Origin: Lineus longissimus
Lineage: Eukaryota; Nemertea; Pilidiophora; Heteronemertea; Lineidae
Reading direction: 5' to 3'
Assembly: GCF_910592395.1 (NCBI RefSeq)
Contig: NC_088314.1
Coordinates: 14,136,001-14,200,000, forward strand
DNA length: 64,000 bases
Position numbers and translations under genes: made by a program. The notes beneath the pieces were generated by a model that had not been told where the DNA came from, searched no databases, and worked only from the letters and a program-made list of their open reading frames with translations. Below, piece after piece: positions 32,606-43,004 of this stretch. Each line of letters opens with the position of its first letter. Position 1 is the first letter of the stretch.

Positions 32606-34411
32606 TCGACCTCCCCATGGGCCTCTGGGGTCGTCTTAGTTCGAAAACGTGATGGTGGCGTCCGCCATTGTGTTGACTATCGGATGCTCAACAAATTGAC
32701 AACTAACATTCCAGCGACACCCCTCCCCAGATGTGACACCCTGATTGATAAACTGTCTGGGTCAGTGTACTTTAGTGCCCTTGACGTCACGTCGGCCTAC
32801 CACAATGTCCCAATTAGGGAGCAAGATATCCCAAAAACTGCTTTTGCCACAACTCATGGACTTTTTGAATACCTGACTATGCCGATGGGCCTAGCAGGCT
32901 CCCCGATGACCTTCCAGCGGCTAATTGAGCTGGCCATGAAAGGGTTAGTGCCAGAGGGGGTATGCGCCCTCTATCTTGACGACATCATCACTTTCTCAGT
33001 GGATTTTGAATCACATATCGTGAAGCTACGAAAGGTTTTTACCCGTATCCGTGATGCCGGTTTTAAACTAAAGCCCTCAAAGTGCCACCTCCTGCAACTC
33101 GAGGTCAATTTCTTGGGTCACACGGTATCTAAAGATGGGGTCAAACCCAATGCGCAAAATGTGCAGAAATTGAAAGATTGGCCCGTTCCACGAAATGTCA
33201 CTGATGTCCGAGGGATCATAGGCCTGGGTTCATATTATAGAAGGTTCATCAAGGACTTTTCATCCCTGATGCATCCCCTCATCCAACTGACCAAGAAGGG
33301 GGTCTCCTTTCACTGGAGTGGAGAATGTGAGGCGGCATTCAAAATACTGCTTGAAAAACTTACAGGCCCGGAAGTCATGGCTTACCCTAGGCCCGAGGAC
33401 ACCTTCATACTAGACACTGATGCCTGTGATGTGGGAATAGGGGCAGTACTGTCCCAGGTACAGGACGGGCGGGAGCGGGTGATTGCCTATGCCAGTGCAA
33501 CCCTAAATAAGGCACAGATAAATTATTGTGTCACAGACAGGGAACTATTGGCCGTGAAACACTTTATTGAGTATTTCCGCCAGTATCTCCTGGGGAAGCC
33601 CTTCATCTGCCGCGTGGACCACATGGCATTAAAGTGGCTCTTTTCCCTCAAGGACCCCAAGGGCCGCGTTGCACGGTGGATCGAGATCTTGTCAGCTTAC
33701 CAATTTACCCTGGAATGGAGACCAGGCAAAAAGCACCAAAATGCTGACAGCATGAGTCGCTGTCCCAACCCGATGGACTGCGCCTGCCCTACCAACGGCG
33801 AGGACATCCCCTGTGGGTTATGTGCCAAATGTGACAAGAAATCGGCTGACATGCAAAGTACCATGTATCCTGGCACTCAGCCAGTGCGGCGAATAACACG
33901 TGCCAGGAACAGGCCTAATGCTCAGGTCCAGCCTAGCTGGGCGCTGCCCTATGCCCCACCGGACCTAAGAGGTCATCAGGCCAAGGACCCAGACATAGGC
34001 CCAATTCTAAGTTGGTTCGAAACAGGCACACGGCCATTTGGGGCGGTTGTATGTGAAGCCAGCCAAGCCACCAGACATTATTGGAACTGTTGGGACAGCC
34101 TTACCCTCACTGACGGCATTCTGTTCAGAAAATTCAGCAGGAAAGACGGGACGGGTCACCACGAACAATTCCTTGTTCCCAGGGTCTTGAGGTCAGAAGT
34201 CCTACGAGAGATGCATGATTCTCCATTGGCTGGCCACCTGGGAAAGAAGAAATGCCGTGAGAAAACATTGCAGCGATTCTACTGGTATGGGGTGCGGATA
34301 GATGTTAACCTGTGGGTGTCCCGATGTGATCTCTGTGCACAGATCAAGAAGCCCCCAAAACCCCCGAGAGCCCCGATGGGAAAGATGACTGCAGGGGGGG
34401 GGGGGTATTAG
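32606..34411 (+). pseudogene. pol: Gypsy-2 Pol: reverse transcriptase, RNase H, integrase N-terminus
   Basis: The frame continues past the TAG with SPWASGVVLVRK, the catalytic YLDD (near 32972), RNase H (LDTDACDVGIGAVLSQ, YCVTDRELLAV) and the integrase zinc-binding HHCC domain (AGHLGKKKC, CDLCAQ). It stops at 34409-34411 directly after a G homopolymer (about 34396-34407) that shifts the frame. All key residues of the reverse transcriptase and RNase H are present, so the defects are point events in an otherwise well preserved copy. Confidence 0.9.
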
Positions 34412-34416
34412 ACAGA

Positions 34417-35307
34417 TTGTCGACCGATGTACTTGGACCCCTCCCCACCTCAGCGCGTGGGAATAAATTCATACACATCATTACTGATTCTTTCAGTAAG
34501 TGGGCGGAAGTATTTGCCACGCCAGACCAGACTGCCACCACCACGGCCAACCTCATTCTCAACGAGGTGATCGCCAGGTTTGGAACACCAATTGACATCC
34601 ACTCAGATCAGGGTCGAAACTATGAGAGCAACATCTTCAAAGAGTTGTGTAGGTTGCTTGAGATCAGGAAGACAAGGGCGTCTCCTGCCAACCCCCGCTG
34701 TAACGGGCAATGTGAACGTTTCAACAAGACCCTGATCCGGATGATCAAGGCCTATCTGAAGGGTCAGCAAGACCAATGGGATGTTAACTTAGGATGTCTG
34801 GCTGCTGCCTACCGAGCCACTCCAAATGAGTCGACGAAGTTAACTCCAAACCTGCTCATGTTAGGCCGTGAGGTTCGACTACCGGCAGAGGTGATGTTCC
34901 CGTACAGACCTGGCATCGAGGATGATGAGATAACGTCTTATGGCGAGTATGTGGACAAGTTGCGTGACACGATGGTCCATGCCCATGATGTCGCCCGGGA
35001 AAATTTGAAGGCCGCGGCTGAAAGACACAAGCAGAATCATGATGGCAAGGTCGTCTTTAACAAGTATAAAGTTGGGGATGGCGTCTGGTACCTCACAGAT
35101 ATAAGTCAGCTGGAGATAGCCCAAAAACTAAGGAAGGCATTTCAAGGCCCATATCTAATCATCAAAAAGGTGAACGACCTTGACTACGTCATCCAGATGG
35201 ATAAGCGGGGAAAGACCAAACTGGTACACCACAACAAGTTGAAACCATATGAGGGCCAGAGTCCGCCGTTGTGGTTTAGGAGCGTCAGGCGGAAGTTGCC
35301 TGAATGA
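34417..35307 (+). pseudogene. pol: Gypsy-2 Pol: integrase core and C-terminus
   Basis: Continues the integrase after the poly-G frameshift. It contains the DDE residues in IITDSFSKW, IHSDQGRNYES and NGQCERFNKTL. The C-terminal part (VGDGVWYLTD, then LVHHNKLKPYEG) ends in a natural stop at 35307. No chromodomain is visible. Confidence 0.88.
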
Positions 35308-35855
35308 TGTCATACGCTGTCATGTATAGAACATGTACACCACTGGTATACATGCAGTAATTGTCCTGTTTTGAATGCTGTACTAGTAGCATTTTCTATC
35401 GATGTTTTTGGCTGACAGTACTTGGAACTACTAGTACCACTATATCCACTGTAACCACAGTCATGTTGATGTCACTTATTATGCATATATATAAATCTGT
35501 ATTTTGGGGTTGACCAGGCCCCCCCCTCGGTGTTGAGTTTTCGTATATTATTGATGTGCTGGCTGATGCTGCTGCCATCCATGGTCGATTGATGTGAGGG
35601 TATGCCACGCCCATGATGTCTTCATGGCCAACTGGGTCACTGGTATAGCCCAGGGTGGTGTTCCAGTCAGCTGGAAGGGAAAATAGAAGACTTATTACAA
35701 CTCAGGAACTGCTGTTCCTCATTGACTATCCATACTGATGTCGGGTCGTGGTCAACTTGTGGCCGATACTCTAAACACAGGGTGTGTACTTTAGCGAATA
35801 TGACATTCCGCTCCGAGGGTGCATGGCTGACGCATGATGTGTTTCACCTATGTAA
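35308..35855. other. Gypsy-2 non-coding stretch between pol and ORF3
   Basis: About 550 bp with a C run near 35519. No conserved ORF. Confidence 0.6.
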
Positions 35856-36564
35856 ATGATGAATATGTCCGGAGATATGCTTACGCTTCACTTCTCTCGC
35901 TTCCAGATGGACGCCCTCGCTTTTGACCTGGAATTGGATGCCTTCTTGAATGACGACTACCAGCCAGAAGGCCAAGAGATCCTCGATTGTCTCCTTTCCT
36001 CACCGAAGACAGGCCCGACCGAGCAAGTTCCGCGGGCAGCCACCCCACCACCCGCCAACCCAGCTCCGTCTCACCTGTCACAAGGGGCGGCGATTGATGA
36101 GGCGACTTTTCCACCCGCTCCCCAGCAACTAGAGGTGCTGGATGCCATTCCGGCTAAGCACCCAGGTAGAGGGCATTCAGGCCATGCTCCAAGACGTGCT
36201 GGCTAGAGTTGACCCTCCAAAGCAGGCGGAAGCCAAGAATGTCAGTGTTAGGAATGAGCAAGATACCCCTGCCTCACTTTTATCACCAACGGTCCAGCAG
36301 GAAGTTGTCATGGCAGGACCAGAGCCGACCCTGCCACCAAAGAAGCGGGCGCGCCAACACTCCCCAGTAATGCCGCCCCCAGCTGAGCCACCACGACCCC
36401 GCAGTCAGAGACACCAGCGAGAACACGTCAGGAGTACCATTCGAGTTGCCCACTCGACTGGCCGCGTGGCAAGGGGGAGACTCCCGGAGGTTAGCCCCGC
36501 TGTGGAGGGATATCACGATATGATGCGTAATATCCGCAAGCACCTCAACTCCCAGCGCCGTTAA
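35856..36564 (+). pseudogene. Gypsy-2 accessory ORF3, unrecognised, one frameshift
   Basis: Two overlapping frames (35856-36206 and 36142-36564) read as one protein broken by a frameshift at about 36142-36170. The N-terminal part is acidic (FDLELDAFLNDDYQPEGQE), the middle is Pro-rich, and a short helix VEGIQAMLQDVLARV follows. A basic KKRARQ stretch could be a nuclear signal, and the tail is helical and basic (MMRNIRKHLNSQRR). It has no transmembrane segment or signal peptide, so it does not look like an envelope protein. Its position after integrase and before the purine tract marks it as an element-encoded extra gene. I recognise no family. Confidence 0.65.
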
Positions 36565-37004
36565 TCCCCTCCCCCTTTGTCACCCGGATTACCCAGTCGA
36601 TGTTGTAAATATATATCATGTTGATCAGTTCCTGTCATATCATTTCTTTTACCATGTTCTAGATGTACATATCATATTATTTCTGGTCGCCATGTAGTTC
36701 AATAGTTTGTTTAGTCAGCTGATTTAGATTGAATTTAAACCTGGAGTTTCTCATCCTGGTGCTATACAACTTTACAAGGGTGCTACACAGATGAGTGGTG
36801 TTAGCTGTGGTTATAACCTGGTGACTGTAAATGGTTCCGTTCGTATATTTGTTTCTTGCCAGGGCGTTGCTTTACTCGACATTCCCATCCACATTCACTG
36901 TCCCTTTATATTATTGTATTGTATCAATGTATGGTAGTGTACATTCGTCATACCACACACGTTTTATATTGAATTATATTAAGTCCGCCGAGGACGGCTG
37001 TGTT
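36565..37004. other. Gypsy-2 3' non-coding region
   Basis: AT-rich, no ORF of note; leads to the purine tract. Confidence 0.6.
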
Positions 37005-37020
37005 TTAAAGAGGGGGATAG
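37005..37020 (+). other. Gypsy-2 polypurine tract
   Basis: ttaaagagggggatag directly precedes the 3' LTR start TGAAAC. Confidence 0.75.
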
Positions 37021-38498
37021 TGAAACGGTCACCAAAATTACCTTCTCATTTTCGTAACCTTTTATGTAAACCTAGTTCCAGGCACAACGGTTTATTTCGT
37101 TTATTTTCGGACAAATTGTCAACAACTCTTTCTATCAAATTCCTGGATGCGTCGCCATTTTATCGGTCATGTGACCTGGACGGCGGCCATCATTGTTTAC
37201 AATTTCCTCGTATTTTTATTGGTTCTTCCTATCACGTGAGTGGCTGAGGAATGCCGAATGACCTCCTTTCCTACAGCACCGCTAAAGTCAAAATTACATT
37301 GTTACCTCTCTCACGAAAACTTCTTTTAACTTGCAAATTTGGAACTTATCTCGATTAATCGTAAGCTTATTTAATCACTCCTTAGCATGTGCCTCGAACT
37401 ACGGTGTTTTAAATTATATTCAGTGCGATCTCTGCCAGGAAACGAAGGCTTTTGTATCGGGTTGCTTGGTGATCTTTTCATGTTTTAATTGGGGGTGTCT
37501 TTGTGTGCGCAGTGCATTGTGGATCGGAATGTCAGTTGAATTATCATGTGGTCACGTGGACTTCGGGTATTTAATGGGATAGCGTGGGTTTCCGAGCAGA
37601 CCGGCTCAGATGCGATTAGACGCAGACGTTTTTCTCCTCTTGCTAAGAGTCGAGCGTTGGTACGTTTTTTTTATCTCCTCTTTTCTTCAGGAGTTGAGGG
37701 TACCCTTTTTATTCCTCTGTCTGTGGAGAGGCCAGTGACTTGCTCAAGTCTCTGACTGATACAAATTCTTTTTTTTCTGCATATCCCTCGTGCTGCTGGT
37801 GGATCACTGGGGCCTTGCGGTCACTGCAGACCATTTCAAAATCGCTAGACCTCCCGATATGCGTGTTGAGCTCGCGTAATTTTCTTTGGACCAGTTTTTT
37901 TGCTTCTGGCGAGCTCACCAGGTTGTACTGGTAAACGGGCCCAGAATCTCCTGTATCGGGTAACTTCAATTGCGGGAATCTTTCTGTTTTGCTGGGGCAA
38001 AACTTGTATACACCTGGAATCGAGGTGTGGTTTGATTCTTCTTGGAATAGTTTTATTCCAAGAGGTTTTTTTTAAAATATTTTTCCATGCCGGTCTCCTG
38101 AGGATTAACCCCTTGCCATTCTGCCTTGATTTGCAACAGTTGCTAACTGTTGCCCTGACGACGTATATCTGAAGTGATTGTATTGCCACGGATGAGTGGT
38201 CGGTCTCCCTGATGTTTTATGAGGGACCATTTATGTGCGATTGTGTTGACTATTGTGATGTACCTGTATATATTGATGTTGTAACCGGGAGTGGGTGGGG
38301 TGATTATTGAGGATAAGTGCCGTATATTTTAACTGTTGGCCTGGACTTTATTTAATTGGATTACCCGCCTGATGTCAGTGTATATCAGGGGGCGTCATTT
38401 TGGGCTGAGATAATTTATGACAAGGAGGATCAGTAAGTTTGGCCAGAGGCTCTGACCTGGAGGTCACCACTGGTACTTTTAGCCCCGAGGTTGTGACA
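37021..38498 (+). repeat. Gypsy-2 3' LTR, uninterrupted
   Basis: 1,478 bp, from tgaaacggtc to ggttgtgaca. It serves as the reference for the split 5' LTR. ATAG follows as the target duplication. Confidence 0.93.
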
Positions 38499-38504
38499 AT
38501 AGCG

Positions 38505-39090
38505 TGACAATATTATTAGGAAATTGCTTACTATATCTATAATTATTATTTCTGTGTTTCTCTCTAGCCCTGGTGAACCCAGACACCCAGGATCGTTAAC
38601 CGTTATAAGTTTCAACACCTTCCTTCTTAGTTGCTCCTTTTCCATTGTTTTATAATCTCTATCTTTTAAGCTGTTTGACCCGTTTTATGATCTTCCTGAT
38701 TAGCAGCTGGTTACTAGGCCCCTGCCCTAGGCCCTGTCTGGTAGTCTTGTATTAATACAGCTGTGTGCTGATTGGTTGTATATTTAATTACTGAGTGCTG
38801 GTTGGCTCAGAGCCTGATATTTGGGCTAGGCTATTTACCCATTAGGGGTGTGTGTAATTAGATATAAATGATGATGTTTAGATGTTTTGAGTGAGTCCTG
38901 GCAGATCCAGAAAACCATTTTTCACACTCTGAAGCTAAACAAGACACTCTCTTGAAAAGGCCAGAGTCTTTTGCCCTGTAATGTTTCAGTTTCGGTTGTA
39001 GATAAGAAGTTAGAGTGACGTAGATAATAAACAATGCAAATAGATATCTTAGTTGGTTTAGTCTTTGGGTTCGAGTTTAGAGTTGCGACG
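38505..39090 (+). repeat. Possible solo LTR next to Gypsy-2
   Basis: Starts tgacaatatt and ends agttgcgacg. A TATA-like gatataaatg (about 38871) and an aataaa signal occur near the 3' end. The end and the following tttacggtgacaaa parallel the LTR-end/primer-site junction of Gypsy-2 (gttgtgaca, then tttttggtgacag). No matching flanking duplication was found and no second LTR is present, so the boundaries are provisional. Confidence 0.4.
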
Positions 39091-39806
39091 TTTACGGTGA
39101 CAAAATATATAAGCCCCTTTACCGCTACAATATAAGAGGTAACGATTTTGTCATGTTATCGTGCATGGATGGTCAGCTACGCTGGAAATTCTCTATCTGC
39201 GCAGCTCATATTTATTAAACAGCTGATAAGGCGATAGAGATAATATATTTTGCATTTCTTTAGTAAGATCAAATAAGAATCTAAGAGGAACATGCAACGA
39301 CAGGCGATTGCAAATGTACAGATTGAATAAAAAAATTTAAAATCTTTAAAAGTTCCAAAAATCGGTTTTGGATGTTGGCCCAGGATCGGAGAGTAGCGAA
39401 AACTGATTCCTGTCGCAGTTAACTTCGTTGATCACCATGAACGAGCAATTTTTGTCGCATGCAATCATGATCTCATATCGCATAGATCAAAAGCAATCGA
39501 TGTCAAAATAAGCACACTCCGATCATGCATTGTCTTCTCTGAATCAATCTTACCAAACACAATTATTGACGCTAGTTGTCTTGTTAGAACCGCAGTAGCT
39601 ATGTCGTCGCGATCTATTGGATATTTGTGTCACAGCAGAACTATAAGGGACGCCAGATCAGAGAGGTGAACAAACACGCGGGTTTATCTCGAGATATATA
39701 TCTCGAGAAAGCCGGTCGTCCGATTGACAGTTCTATTGGTTGTGTTTTCGTAGACTGTGCAACTGCAATTCATGACAAATAGGGATTATCGCACGTCCTG
39801 ACCAAC
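39091..39806. other. Non-coding stretch with a 22-bp perfect palindrome at 39687-39708
   Basis: No gene seen. The sequence tctcgagatatatatctcgaga is its own reverse complement and stands upstream of the PAN-like ORF. Confidence 0.6.
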
Positions 39807-40268
39807 ATGGACATAGCTTCAGCAAGTTTAGTTTTTTCCTCATTCCATTTTATGACAATGCACATTAGCGGAACCGACAACAACTTAATTTATGCAACTT
39901 TACGAGTTCAGTCGATTCTTCGATGTGGCGTAGCATGCTCGAAAATTCAGAGGTGCGTTGCCTTCTTCACCACTTACATGAACAGCCATGATGGCCTTGA
40001 TCAAACGGAAACCTGTCATCTTCACAAGGATGCTGCTACCAAGGGCTGGAATTGCCGTGACCGGAAAACAAGACATCGGCTTTGGAAAAAGCAGGTAGCC
40101 AGTATTTCAGTTTTCATATTCGCAACCTATTTTGCAATAAAGACATTATTTTCTGTTGTTGCGTGCACAATGCCGGTACGGCGGTGCTCTCGCTCCGTCA
40201 TCGGTCAGGTTTTGTTTCCTTCTCTGTCCTTTAGCCCGACTGACGATCCCGTGTACTGCACGGTTTGA
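39807..40268 (+). CDS. Possible exon with PAN/Apple-like cysteine pattern
   Basis: The 153-codon ORF has a central segment SILRCGVACSKIQRCVAFFT followed by a short gap and ETCHLHKD. The order CxxxC, C, aromatic pair, then CxL is the core of PAN/Apple domains, which mediate protein or carbohydrate binding in secreted proteins. The start is not a strong signal peptide, and a donor-like CAG|GTAGCC at about 40095 suggests coding may end at LWKKQ and splice on. The residues after that point look like intron translation. No partner exon was found, so it may be a fragment. Confidence 0.4.
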   Translation: MDIASASLVFSSFHFMTMHISGTDNNLIYATLRVQSILRCGVACSKIQRCVAFFTTYMNSHDGLDQTETCHLHKDAATKGWNCRDRKTRHRLWKKQVASISVFIFATYFAIKTLFSVVACTMPVRRCSRSVIGQVLFPSLSFSPTDDPVYCTV

Positions 40269-42004
40269 TATTAGGATTTCATTAGTTACGTACTGGTTTA
40301 ATGCCAGGGCAAATAAGGCCGGTCTCTCTCAATAGCATATATTAAATGGCATCAAGTATGTCAGGTATAACTATAAATATTGTCTGAATGATTCATTCTA
40401 TGCACCGATCGAATTTGGAATTTCAAAAACTTTACTGCCGATGGCATTTTTCGCCACAGGACTGAGGTTATAGTTTTACTTAGGCAGGTTGAACGCTGAA
40501 GAAGAAGAAGAAGAACTGCCGATGGAACATCAATATGAAAACGTTCGTCGATTAACTGAATATATTACTAAATAACTGTAATTGGAGCAAGAGTTTGAAC
40601 GTGCAAAAGCCCCGAAGGCTCATCAGAACTTCGAAACGGGCCATGGCGCCTATTGAGCGAAAACAGCTTACAAAAACAGTTAGAATATCGATGTGTATGG
40701 AACATTACAAATATTTTTTTATAAGTATCAAATTGTTCAAACCTCAATAGATATCAAAGAATTAGGAAAAACCCAACATGCATCAAAAACACGAATTATC
40801 ATATACTGAATAATGATATTTTCGTGATTACTGTTTAAAAGCGTGTTCGATTAAGCGGAAGTAAGCGCCACAGCGTTCTTTTGGGCACTGGCGACTCATC
40901 TCGATTGGGTCACTTCGGCAAAAATGGCCGCCGATTGTGTTTTTTGGGAAAAGATGGCAGACGATGATTACACTTTTGTCTTATTGCATCAGACTGCAGT
41001 TTTTAGACAAAAAAGAATAGTAATAGAAGAATCATTGATATAAGGATGTGAAAAATTCGGCCAATAGGGCTAGTGAGTAGTTTTGGGAGTTTGCGTATAG
41101 GTTCACCAAGTCTTGTGTCTGGTCACTCTTTTTTTACGCTACTTTACTCTACTATTACTCGGGCCTGGCATATGGCCGGCGCGAGAGCCTTCGGGCTCAA
41201 TTCCTATGTGGCATTCACTTTAATGCGAGAGATGTGGTGCAATAGACTACCACCCAAATACCCCAAGATCTCACATAGAGACGCGTGGTTTTACCAGGCT
41301 AGCTATTAGTATTGTTTCCGTATGGTTTCCCCAGATTCCGGAGTTCTTATACCATCTGCTGAATGAGACAAGACCACTAATGAATATTCATAGGTTGGAG
41401 GGTCGAGGCCTATCAATTAGACGAGTGCATGTTTTTTACTCTCAAGTACATATTTGGAGAGGTATTGAAAAAATATTTATTTTATAATTATTTTGAATTT
41501 TGACAACCTGGCCATAGGGGGGGGGGGGGGGGGGTTCAAATTTGGAGTGAAAATGGCCGAAATGAGTAAAAATGTCCACTTGTGTCAAACTTGTCAATTT
41601 AAAAAAAAATTTCCGTGGTCAATCACCAATTTAAATCGCACCAGTTACTCGCAAGACTAACCCGTATATCATATCCGAATTTCAGTTTTACAACTCCACG
41701 CATTCTTTGATGCGTCGCGGTCAAACATTGACAATTTTAACTGCTAAAAGGCTTAAAAAATCAATTGTGGTCTTGTCTCGAATAGCCATGGCCGTTTGGT
41801 TGGGAGTCAGAAAGGATCGCAACCTCTCTAATATACAGGGTATCCAAAAGTGGCATTATACGTTAATAATGGGTTGATATAATCAAGATACTTGCATTAC
41901 ATATGACGATTGTCTTAACAAGAGCTAAAGAGCAGCAGCCTTCCAGCTCTCACATGAAATTTATTAACTTGAGCATATTCATCATTTATAACCAAACGAT
42001 GTTA
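40269..42004. other. Gene-poor stretch
   Basis: Only short ORFs without recognisable domains, a (GAA)n tract at about 40499-40515, and a G run at about 41518-41534. Confidence 0.6.
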
Positions 42005-42009
42005 ATTAA

Positions 42010-42110
42010 TTTTTAGCTCAGCTGACAAAGTCAGCGGAGCTAGTAGAATAGCTGTTCAAATGGTGTCCGTCCTGCAATCCATCCATCCATCCATCCCATA
42101 GGGACCCATC
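42010..42110. repeat. Fragment of a dispersed repeat ending in (CCAT)n
   Basis: tagctcagctgacaaagtca, then tccgtcctgcaatccatcca, resembles a repeat terminus widespread in marine invertebrate genomes (from memory). It ends in a CCAT microsatellite. Confidence 0.45.
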
Positions 42111-42699
42111 TGTGGACAAAATTAGACATTTCATGACCGGGAAGCCTAGCCACTTCGTTGACGGTGCTGAATTAGAAGTTGCCCAAGCTCAACTCAGAAA
42201 CGAAAAATCAGCTCGATCCGACCTGTATAAAGAGAATGTGGTCATTTCGCGTTTAGATTTCTTTTCCTTTTTACCTCGGTCCACAGAGCAAATATTGTTT
42301 TCAAATGTGGCTGAATATTTTTTAATATTTTTTCATTTTTACTTTTAATGAAATTAATATAGTTTTCACCGCCAGTTGGCGCTGCAGGCACATTGACTGA
42401 ATTTTGGCGATTTCAAATTTCAAGAGATGCCACCATTTAAAAATGGCGGTAGTCGCTGCTTCAATGAAGGTGAGTGAAATTTCTCATGTTGAATCGGTTG
42501 ATACTCTTTTAATCAACATGACCATGTACCTGAAATTTGTTTAGGTACTGAAAAGAGTCTATATAATTCAGATTTATCAATAGTTTTTTATAATATTGCG
42601 GAAATTTTGTGCCCAAATTAGCGAAAGTTGGTGCTTGTCTCATGTCATTTTAGAGCGAGAAATTTGTTTCCGTCGATCTCTACTCTACCAGTGAAAAAT

Positions 42700-43000
42700 C
42701 GCTTGCATTGCTTCGAATTTTTGTGAAAATAAGTATCTGAACTTGGTTTCAAATAGTCTAGAGGGTTAACTTTGTGGTGATACATATGGTACGGGTGTAT
42801 GTGATAAATATTTGTGGATTTTGTGAAATTCGGTTTTCAAACGTGCCGATGATGCAAGCGATCTCGCGTTAATTTTGCAAGATCTGATATGTCGACCGGG
42901 TGTCAAAAATCACTCGCCTAAATTCAATTCAAAAATCGAAAATAATATCTGAACTTAGTTTCAAATAGCCTTCCCAATTATCATTTCGGTGATATGTAAT
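42700..43000. repeat. Two imperfect tandem units of about 200 bp
   Basis: The block atctgaacttggtttcaaatag (about 42735) recurs at about 42951 with the same neighbours (gtgaaaatcg, tttcggtgatat). Confidence 0.5.
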
Positions 43001-43004
43001 GCAT

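Larger units (their letters stand above)
21346..38498 (+). mobile_element. Gypsy-2: large Ty3/Gypsy LTR retrotransposon with nested insertions
   Basis: The 5' LTR is split (21346-21924 plus 28411-29310, 1,479 bp in all) and the 3' LTR is 37021-38498 (1,478 bp). Both begin TGAAAC and end GTGACA and are flanked by ATAG. By eye the two LTRs differ at about a dozen positions, giving a rough age signal under 1 percent divergence. Internal order: primer-binding site, gag, protease, reverse transcriptase, RNase H, integrase, an accessory ORF, a polypurine tract. Several stops and frameshifts make this copy defective. Confidence 0.92.

Noticed and set aside
35856-36564. Envelope gene for Gypsy-2
   Set aside because: No signal peptide, transmembrane segment, furin site or Cys pattern; the product is soluble and charged.
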